Positions 19,875 to 27,500 of a stretch of 27,500 nucleotides of DNA are shown here, one piece after another (position 1 is the stretch's first letter; the number at the start of each line of letters is the position of its first letter). A program made the translations under genes and the position numbers. Location of the stretch: positions 3,560,001 to 3,587,500 of the forward strand of contig JACVTC010000003.1 in NCBI GenBank assembly GCA_016946835.1, read 5' to 3'. The DNA is from Neocallimastix lanati (nom. inval.) (Eukaryota; Neocallimastigomycota; Neocallimastigomycetes; Neocallimastigales; Neocallimastigaceae). Below the pieces are notes generated by a model, which ran no database searches, had not been told where the DNA came from, and was given only the letters and a program-made list of their open reading frames with translations.

Positions 19875-20185
19875 AACACAAAAGAAAAAAAAAATGATAA
19901 ATATTTCTAATTAATGTTTTTTTTTATTTGGGTTTTGTATTTATTTTATTTAATTTTTTTTTAATTTTTAAATAAATTTATTTAAGCCTTTTTTTTATTT
20001 TTTATTTTTTTATTTCTATTTTATTCTATTTTATTTTAACTTTTTTTTTTCATTTATTTAATAAATATATTACTCAATTACTATACAAAGGATATCTCTT
20101 ATATTTTTTTTTTCAAAAAATAGATATTCTTCATAATAATCTAAGTATATATTTATTTATTTATTTTGTTTATTTAGGTTTCTTG

Positions 20186-20217
<32 letters not shown>

Positions 20218-20268
20218 TTTTTATTTTATTTTTATTTTTTGGGTTAGCTAATTCTTAACTAATTCTTT
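19656..20268. other. Intergenic low-complexity DNA
   Basis: A CTTT/CTT pyrimidine tract at about 19688-19727, (TTA)n at about 19831-19873, then T-rich DNA with poly-T near 20188-20210. This may include the 3' UTR of the minus-strand gene to the right. No other gene. Confidence 0.55.
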
Positions 20269-20536
20269 TTAGCTTTTGCCCTTAAGCCTCTCTAAGCATT
20301 GCTTTTTCTAAATTACTATTTGAAAAAAAGATATTAAAAAGTAATAAATAAATAAATAAAAAATGTTATTTACCATTTATTGTATATTTCGATATTTATT
20401 TTAATTTATTATTTAGAATAAATTTTAAAATATTATATTATATACATACTTGCTTCTTGGAAAAGAAATTTTCAATTTTTTGCTTTAAATCAGCTAAGAA
20501 AACAGTAATGTAGATTGCAGTGTTATCGCCGACCAT
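20269..20536 (-). CDS. Small two-exon gene, 41-aa hypothetical protein
   Basis: Exon 1 (20450-20536, 29 codons) starts MVGDNTAIYITVFLADLK and ends KIENFFSKKQ. It ends exactly at a strong donor, GTATGT (20444-20449). A 142-nt AT-rich intron (20308-20449) would end at TTTAG. Exon 2 (20269-20307) then adds KKQCLERLKGKS and a TAA stop in frame. Codon use (GTC, GGC, AAC, ATC, TAC, AAG, GAG) contrasts with the flanks. An upstream acceptor (AATAG, about 20316) would stop translation immediately. The protein family is unrecognised. It shares a KIEN(L/F)F core and the GTATGTATA donor with the frame at 1553-1666. Confidence 0.5.
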
Positions 20537-20837
20537 TTTGATTAATATTTGTTTTTTTTTTTTTTATAAATAATTTATTTTTAAATTTGCTTTTTTTTTT
20601 TTTTTTTTTTTTAATATAGTTTAAATAAAGAGATGAAACAAAAAAAAATTTTTTTTAAGAATTCTTGTCATATTTATACTTTTTTTTTTTTTTTAGTTAT
20701 TACTTAAATTAATATTTATTAATTATTAATTTTTTTCTTTTCTTTTCTTTTTAATATTTTATACACGATGAATCTTTATGAATAATTATTAAATCGAATA
20801 TTTAATTTATTTAATTTATTATATGATAACACATAAC
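20537..20837. other. Presumed 5' flank of the small gene; AT-rich
   Basis: On the minus strand this is A-rich leader sequence before the ATG, typical of AT-rich fungal promoters. No specific element can be named. Confidence 0.4.
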
Positions 20838-21175
20838 ATAATAATAAATAATAATTGAATAATAAATAATAAATAATAAGTAATAAATAATAAATAATAA
20901 ATAATAAATAATAAATAATAAAATAAATAATAAAAAGAGTATTTATTAATAAATAATAAATAATAAATAATAAAAAGAGTATTTATTAATAAATAATAAA
21001 TAATAAATAATAAATAATAGAGTAATAAAAAGAGTATTTATTAATAAATAATAAATAATAAATAATAAATAATTGAATAATAAATAATAAATAAATAAAT
21101 AAATAATAAATAAATCATGAATAATATAAAGAGTATTTATTAATAAATAATTGAATAATAAAAATTAATTTATTA
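20838..21175. repeat. AATAAATAAT minisatellite, array 1
   Basis: Tandem AATAATAAAT words with a higher-order marker, AAAAAGAGTATTTATTAATA, at about 20932, 20972, 21027 and (variant) 21127. The marker contains the perfect palindrome TATTTATTAATAAATA. AATTGAATAATAAAT variants also occur. Confidence 0.75.
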
Positions 21176-21494
21176 AATGGAATTAACAAAAAAAAAAAAA
21201 TTTTTTTTTCTTTTAGATTAGAGAGATAAACTTTATTTAATAATAAATTTTAAAATCTTTAAAATTCTTCATAAATAATTTTATGTTTTTTTTTTTTTTT
21301 TATTTTTGTATAACATAAATTATAACTTAAATAAATATAAAATAAATTAAATTTTATGAAAAAGCAAAAAGCAAAACAACAAAAATGGAAAAAAAACAAA
21401 TAAAAAAATTAAATAAAAAGAGAATTTTAAATATAAAGAATAGATTGAATAAAAAATAAAAATAAATATCATAATTAACAATTTAAAAGTATAT
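21176..21494. other. AT-rich spacer between minisatellite arrays
   Basis: Poly-A/poly-T patches and an AAGCAAAA-rich stretch near 21359-21420. No gene is supported. Confidence 0.5.
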
Positions 21495-22040
21495 AAATAA
21501 TAAATAATAAATAATAAATAATAAATAATAAATAATAATTGATAATAATAAATAATAAATAATAAATAATAAATAATAAATAATAAATAATAAATAATAA
21601 ATAATAAATAATAAATAATAAATAATAATTGATAATAATAAATAATAAATAATAAATAATAAATAATAAATAATAAATAATAAATAATAAATAATAAATA
21701 ATTGAATAATAAATAAATAAATAATAAATAATAAATAATAAATAATTGAATAATAAATAAATAAATAATAAATAATAAATAATAAATAATAAATAATAAA
21801 TAATAAATAATAAATAATAAATAATAAATAATAAATAATAAATAATACATAATAAATAATAAATAATAAATAATAAATAATAAAAAAGAGTATTTATTAA
21901 TAAATAATAAGTAATAATATAATTTGAATGATAAATAATAAATAATAAATAATAAATAATAAATAATAAATAATAAAAAGAGTATTTATTAATAAATAAT
22001 AATGAATAATAGAATAATAAATAAATAATAATGAATAATA
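21495..22040. repeat. AATAAATAAT minisatellite, array 2
   Basis: A longer array of the same family. It has internal higher-order duplication: aattgataataataaat at about 21536 and again about 90 bp later, and attgaataataaataaataa twice near 21700 and 21746. The AGAGTATTTATTAATAAAT marker recurs at about 21886 and 21979. The hydrophobic minus-strand frames through here are translated repeat, not genes. Confidence 0.75.
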
Positions 22041-22951
22041 TTAATATTAATATAATAAAAATAATAATAAAAAGTAATAATCTTAATCTTAATAATAATA
22101 ATAATAATATTAGTGTTAATAATATTACTAATACTCCTAATATATATAAAATTTTAATCATTCCATACAACATGAAATATTATATTAAAAAAACAAAATT
22201 AATTTTTTATATCTTAAAATAGTTTATTTCATATGATATAGAAAAAAAAATTTTTTTTTTTATTTTTTAAAAAAAAAAAAATTTTTATTAATGCATGTCC
22301 ATCCATCTAAAACAAACAAAAAAACATCATAAATCATATATATACTACGATATTATAATTATTCTTTAAAAAAAAAATAATAATAAAATAAATAAATCAT
22401 AAGTAATAATTAATAAATAATAAATAATAAATATTTTTTTTTTAATGAAGCATGATACTTTAAATAAAAGTCTTAATATACTAAAGTCTTTTATACTTTG
22501 TATTATCACTAATATTCTTTTAAATTTTTATTATTAACAATAGAAATTTATTTTATTGTATTTTTTTTTTTTTTTTATTAACTGAACTCCTATAATATCA
22601 TTTATATTTTTTTTTCAATTTTTATTACTACTATAGAAGTTTATTTTAATTTGTTTTATTTTTATTGATTTATTTTTTGAACGAATGAACATTAATTATT
22701 ATATTATATTATATAAATATATATATATTTATAATTAATTTATTACTATTATTACTTAGTTTTTTTTTTTTTTTTTTTTGGTTTTTTTTAAAAAAAAAAA
22801 AATATTAAATATAATCATTTATGTAATTACTTTTATATTTTTCATTATTAGAAAATTATTTCATTAAACTTAATATCTTTTAATAATATCTTTTAATCAT
22901 ACTTTTTTTTTTTTTTTTAATTTAAACATTTATCTTCAATATTACATATAT
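22041..22951. other. AT-rich intergenic DNA
   Basis: AATAAT arrays to about 22110, poly-T/poly-A junctions near 22250-22285 and 22760-22801, and a short more complex patch near 22286-22350. No gene is seen. Confidence 0.55.
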
Positions 22952-23034
22952 TATTATTTAGATATACATCCATTCATTGTGGTAAATTATTTTATAATAT
23001 ATAATACAATGAATGGACATATATTTAAATAATA
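22952..23034. repeat. Foldback inverted repeat, about 29-bp arms
   Basis: TCCATTCATTGT (22969-22980) is inverted exactly as ACAATGAATGGA (23006-23017) across a 25-nt spacer. The arms extend outward to 22952 and 23034 with a few mismatches and one gap. Possible tiny MITE or hairpin; no convincing target duplication is seen. Confidence 0.55.
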
Positions 23035-23055
23035 AGTTTGATATTAAGTTTGAAT

Positions 23056-23086
23056 AAATATCAATTATAATGAACTATTGATATTT
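23056..23086. repeat. Small inverted repeat
   Basis: AAATATCAA (23056-23064) and TTGATATTT (23078-23086), perfect 9-bp arms around 13 nt, just right of the larger foldback. May be chance in such AT-rich DNA. Confidence 0.3.
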
Positions 23087-23521
23087 CATATTTTAAAATA
23101 AAATAAAAATTAAAATATTTATTAAAAATAAACATTTTGAATTAATAATTAATATCACAAAGGTTGTTTTTTTTTTTTTTTTTTGAAACCTTATAAATTA
23201 ATAAATAAACTTGAATTAAAATGTTCATTTCATTTCATACTAGTCTATATTTTTTGTGTTATGTGTAATTATTATTCTGATATTTGCTTTTTTTTTTTTT
23301 TAAAAAAAAAAAATATCATTAAATTTAATAAGAATTAACAATATTTTATCAATTATTAACTTTTGTGTTTTATTTTATTTTGTTTCATTTTATTTAATCA
23401 CTATTCTTTTTTTTTTTTATTATTATCATTATTATTAATTTAATACACCAAATAATAATTATAAAAAAATGTAAAAAAGTATTAAAAAAATAATACAAAC
23501 TAAATAATATAATTTTATAGC
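23087..23521. other. AT-rich DNA, possible 3' flank of the Cys-rich exon
   Basis: Poly-T runs (about 23167-23184, 23288-23301) and a TTTCATTTCAT-type patch. No gene. Confidence 0.45.
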
Positions 23522-23812
23522 TTATATGTTCCTATCATTATCTATAGGCTCATTAGGTTGTTTTTTACAATAACTACATTTCGAACAGCTTATTGATGTA
23601 CATTCATCATTAGTTTTACTTATATTTCCTATTGCTTTATCACAATGCATATATAAATAACTATCAAAAAAAAAAGAAAAAAAAAACGAATGACTATAAA
23701 TATAAGTACATAATTTAGTTGGATTTTCGTCTTCCTTAAACATGTAATAACTTTCAATGCATTTATTAGTCAAACATTGTGAATCGAAAAATACATTTAA
23801 AAGAAATAATAC
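23522..23812 (-). CDS. Cys-rich secreted-type protein, last exon (96 codons)
   Basis: The frame reads VLFLLNVFFDSQ, then CLTNKC, CTYIYSHS, SYLYMHCDKAIG, KTNDECTSISCSKCSYC and ends at 23522. The hydrophobic start looks like the end of a signal peptide. It is preceded at once by TTGTAG (stop in frame, and a good splice acceptor), so an upstream exon is expected but I could not place it. The YMHC and C-K-T-N-D-E-C-like spacing recalls small Cys-rich secreted proteins I associate with anaerobic gut fungi. One expected Cys is Ser (ISKTNDEC), and an F/S/F run coded by A-rich repeats interrupts it, so it may be decaying. Confidence 0.4.
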   Translation of the reverse strand, partial: VLFLLNVFFDSQCLTNKCIESYYMFKEDENPTKLCTYIYSHSFFFSFFFDSYLYMHCDKAIGNISKTNDECTSISCSKCSYCKKQPNEPIDNDRNI

Positions 23813-23877
23813 CTACAAGAATCAAAAAATTTTGATTATCATATCATATTCTTATTGTATATATAAGACTCTAAATT

Positions 23878-24050
23878 CAATTTAGATTTACCAATAAAAC
23901 TATAAATCAGTTTTAGAGCTGATATGATATAGTCATCGATGAAATACCTTAATAAACAATTTTCAATTTAGATTAATTAATAAAACTCTAAAATCAGTTC
24001 TAGAGCTGATATGATATAGTCATCGATGAAATAACTTAATAAACAATTTG
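23878..24050. repeat. Tandem duplication, two units of about 87 bp
   Basis: Unit 1 (23878-23963) and unit 2 (23964-24050) share a 31-bp perfect core starting agagctgatatgatatag. Each contains the palindrome TCATCGATGA, and the ATCAGTTCTAGAGCTGAT stretch of unit 2 is a near-palindrome. On the minus strand both units also encode a similar short peptide, YFIDDYIISAL. It lies upstream of the Cys-rich exon and could be a promoter repeat, an intronic repeat or a duplicated exon. Confidence 0.7.
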
Positions 24051-24103
24051 ATAAACTTTATTTAATAATTCCAAAACATCACTAATATTTTAATATTTTT
24101 ATT

Positions 24104-24147
<44 letters not shown>

Positions 24148-24478
24148 TAAATATTTTTTTTTAAATATATTTTTATACATATATATATTTTTATATATAT
24201 ATCTTTATATGTATATTTTTATATGTATATTGATATAGTTTCATATGATAGTAATAATAATAATAACAATAATAATAATAATAATAATAATAATAGGCAA
24301 TCTACAACATTGACGATATTTAAATATCTTTTCAATATTATTAAGAATATATATATATATCATTAAAATAAAACCAAAAAAAAAAAATAATAATAATAAT
24401 AATTTATTTCTTTTTATTATAAAAATAAAATTTATGTATTATACATTTAAATTGATATTTCAACTCATAATATTTATT

Positions 24479-24515
<37 letters not shown>

Positions 24516-24660
24516 TGAAAAAGAAAATATTTATCTATACAAAATATTTAGCATTTATAAATATATAAATATATTTTATAAAATTTAATTTCAAAATAGG
24601 AATGAAAGATTTTTATTTTATATAAACATAATCAATTAAATATTACAAAAAAAAATCATT
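24051..24660. other. Microsatellite-rich intergenic DNA
   Basis: (TA)n at about 24106-24145, ATAT/TTTTATAT repeats to 24230, (AAT)n at about 24251-24296 and an A29 run at 24483-24511. Presumed upstream region of the relic starting at 24661. Confidence 0.55.
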
Positions 24661-27500
24661 ATGAAATCAATTATACCATCTATTAAATATTTAGCATTAG
24701 AAAAACAAATTAGTTTATATATTATTTTAGAATGTATATATAAAGAAATAGACATTGTTAAAAGTAATCCTTATTTTAATGATATAAAGTTTTTAAATTT
24801 GAATTGGAATTTAGACTTCGTAATAAATATTTCAATATAAATTTAAATGATTTTCTTAGTACTAATTCTTGTCAATATTCGGAATTCTCTCATAGTGAAA
24901 ATACAAAAACACGATATAGAATAATATTTAATTCAACATTCCCTTGTACTAAAAATAAGAACGAAAATGAAACGACAGCAACTTCAATTTCCAATTTATA
25001 GACATTTCTAAATTTTTAAATTATTTGGAAAATAATAAAGATTAAGAAATCACAAATACCTTAAAAATTGTATAGAGTATACTAAAAAAATTAACCATTA
25101 TGACCATTCTATTATTTTATATTTAAAATTAATCTTAGTGTCGAAATTCCATTAGATTTATCGTCCATTAAGGAATATTTAAAATTGAAAATGAAAATGA
25201 AAATGAAAATGAAAATGAAAATGAAAATGAAAATGAAAATGAAAATGAAAATGAAAATGAAAATGAAAATGAAAATGAAAATGAAAATGAAAATGAAAAT
25301 GAAAATGAAAATGAAAATGAAAATGAAAATGAAAATGAAAATGAAAATGAAAATGAAAATGAAAATGAAAATGAAAATGAAAATGAAAATGAAAATGAAA
25401 ATGAAAATGAAAATGAAAATGAAAATGAAAATGAAAATGAAAATGAAAATGAAAATGAAAATGAAAATGAAAATGAAAATGAAAATGAAAATGAAAATGA
25501 AAATGAAAATGAAAATGAAAATGAAAATGAAAATGAAAATGAAAATGAAAATGAAAATGAAAATGAAAATGAAAATGAAAATGAAAATGAAAATGAAAAT
25601 GAAATGAAAATGAAAATGAAAATGAAAATGAAAATGAAAATGAAAATGAAAATGAAAATGAAAATGAAAATGAAAATGAAAATGAAAATGAAAATGAAAA
25701 TGAAAATGAAAATGAAAATGAAAATGAAAATGAAAATGAAAATGAAAATGAAAATGAAAATGAAAATGAAAATGAAAATGAAAATGAAAATGAAAATGAA
25801 AATGAAAATGAAAATGAAAATGAAAATGAAAATGAAAATGAAAATGAAAATGAAAATGAAAATGAAAATGAAAATGAAAATGAAAATGAAAATGAAAATG
25901 AAAATGAAAATGAAAATGAAAATGAAAATGAAAATGAAAATGAAAATGAAAATGAAAATGAAAATGAAAATGAAAATGAAAATGAAAATGAAAATGAAAA
26001 TGAAAATGAAAATGAAAATGAAAATGAAAATGAAAATGAAAATGAAAATGAAAATGAAAATGAAAATGAAAATGAAAATGAAAATGAAAATGAAAATGAA
26101 AATGAAAATGAAAATGAAAATGAAAATGAAAATGAAAATGAAAATGAAAATGAAAATGAAAATGAAAATGAAAATGAAAATGAAAATGAAAATGAAAATG
26201 AAAATGAAAATGAAAATGAAAATGAAAATGAAAATGAAAATGAAAATGAAAATGAAAATGAAAATGAAAATGAAAATGAAAATGAAAATGAAAATGAAAA
26301 TGAAAATGAAAATGAAAATGAAAATGAAAATGAAAATGAAAATGAAAATGAAAATGAAAATGAAAATGAAAATGAAAATGAAAATGAAAATGAAAATGAA
26401 AATGAAAATGAAAATGAAAATGAAAATGAAAATGAAAATGAAAATGAAATGAAAATGAAAATGAAAATGAAAATGAAAATGAAAATGAAAATGAAAATGA
26501 AAATGAAAATGAAAATGAAAATGAAAATGAAAATGAAAATGAAAATGAAAATGAAAATGAAAATGAAAATGAAAATGAAAATGAAAATGAAAATGAAAAT
26601 GAAAATGAAAATGAAAATGAAAATGAAAATGAAATGAAAATGAAAATGAAAATGAAAATGAAAATGAAAATGAAAATGAAAATGAAAATGAAAATGAAAA
26701 TGAAAATGAAAATGAAAATGAAAATGAAAATGAAAATGAAAATGAAAATGAAAATGAAAATGAAAATGAAAATGAAAATGAAAATGAAAATGAAAATGAA
26801 AATGAAAATGAAAATGAAAATGAAAATGAAAATGAAAATGAAAATGAAAATGAAAATGAAAATGAAAATGAAAATGAAAATGAAAATGAAAATGAAAATG
26901 AAAATGAAAATGAAAATGAAAATGAAAATGAAAATGAAAATGAAAATGAAAATGAAAAATGAAATGAAAATGAAAATGAAAATGAAAATGAAAGTGAAAT
27001 GAAAATGAAAGTGAAAATGAAAGTGAAAGTGAAAGTAGAGTTATAAATAATAGTGAAATAGAAATGTTAAATAAAAATATATAATAATAGTGATAGTATT
27101 ATCAATAATAATATAGAAACAGAAAACAAGTATATTGAAAAGAGTAATTTAGAAAATAATACTACAAATAATATAATATCTTACCAAAACAATTATATCG
27201 ATTCAGGAATTTCATTAACCATTTTAAAATACATTACACCTATTATTAAGAAAAGACGATCTTTTTTTAATGAAAAATGGTGTTCGTATTGATATGACAA
27301 CTTTTGATGATAAGAATCAATTAGAAGTCGATTTTTCAAATAATATTTTTTATGAGAAAGAGGATATTATAAATATGATTCATTCAATCATGTTATCGTT
27401 AGATTGTACAAATTTCATTCTGGATTATCTATTTTTTTTTTTTTGCCAAATTATGAATTTCTAGAAACCAATTACTCCTTCGCTTGATATTTTATATAAA
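24661..27500 (+). pseudogene. Frameshifted gene interrupted by a giant (GAAAAT)n array; possible NRPS-like C-terminal segment
   Basis: ATG 24661 opens a 59-codon frame (MKSIIPSIKYLALEKQIS...). The reading then jumps to the 24804-25001 frame (RLRNKYFNINLNDFLS), then to FIDISKFLNYLENNKD, then to a frame with VEIPLDLSSIKEY running into the hexamer array. After the array the Glu-Ser/Asn frame continues (SRVINNSEIEML), shifts near 27080, and again into 27270-27464 (VDFSNNIFYEKEDIINMIHS). This last segment resembles the end of an NRPS condensation domain (F-x-x-x-x-I...M...), a weak call. At least five frame changes are needed. It runs off the window. Confidence 0.4.
25187..27037 (+). repeat. (GAAAAT)n hexanucleotide array, about 1.85 kb
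   Basis: Almost pure GAAAAT from 25187 to about 26955, then variants with GAAAGT to about 27037. Single A deletions occur near 25602, 26447, 26632 and 26997, and an extra A near 26955. In the frame continuous with the downstream peptide it encodes Glu-Asn, then Glu-Ser. The Lys-Met frames are an alternative phase and not a gene. Confidence 0.95.

Noticed and set aside
20838-22040. CRISPR-like array
   Set aside because: There are no unique spacers; repeats and intervals are the same AT words.
21347-22173. Hydrophobic minus-strand frames that could look like membrane proteins
   Set aside because: They are translations of the AATAAATAAT array (Leu-Phe-Ile-Tyr repeats).
25185-27002. Long Lys-Met open frames
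   Set aside because: They are one phase of the GAAAAT hexamer. The peptide continuous with downstream complex sequence is in the Glu-Asn/Glu-Ser phase.

Overview
The window is extremely AT-rich eukaryotic DNA dominated by homopolymer runs, AT-only microsatellites and transposable elements. The best guess for the source is an anaerobic gut fungus (Neocallimastigomycota). The grounds are the base composition, short GTATGT-donor introns, Ser- and Asn-rich coding microsatellites, and a cysteine-rich secreted-type exon with a YMHC / C-K-T-N-D-E-C pattern that I recall from that group. A dictyostelid or another AT-rich protist cannot be excluded from sequence alone. Nothing looks prokaryotic.

The core (8770-19655) holds two near-identical full-length non-LTR (LINE) retrotransposons on the minus strand, head to tail and 102 bp apart between their target duplications. 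Copy B (14247-19641) has one intact 1493-codon ORF. Its order is an RRM-like N-terminal segment, a Ser-rich linker, an APE-type endonuclease, reverse transcriptase, and a C-terminal CCHC motif. Copy A (8784-14116) is the same element broken by two single-base indels and with a Ser linker 24 residues shorter. Each copy has its own 14-bp target-site duplication, an AATAAA signal and a poly(A) tail. They are therefore two separate insertions, not one duplicated segment.

Left of the LINEs (1-8769) is a graveyard. It holds two diverged copies of one LTR (69-318, 5028-5285), the second preceded by a decayed Ty1/copia RNase H; a dispersed repeat in three copies; an unexplained GC-richer island at 3742-4082; and broken coding relics on both strands at 6259-7690. 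One 37-codon minus-strand ORF (1553-1666) may be a small gene.

Right of the LINEs (19656-27500) are a probable small two-exon gene (20269-20536, minus), long AATAAATAAT arrays with a recurring palindromic motif, a foldback inverted repeat, a cysteine-rich exon with an 87-bp tandem duplication upstream, and a frameshift-ridden gene (24661 to window end). That gene is interrupted by about 1.8 kb of (GAAAAT)n.

Functionally, only LINE copy B looks able to encode a complete protein. No multi-gene host pathway is visible. Single-base indels in A/T runs recur across the window (LINE copy A, the hexamer array, the relics), so some apparent pseudogenes may be sequencing or assembly errors.
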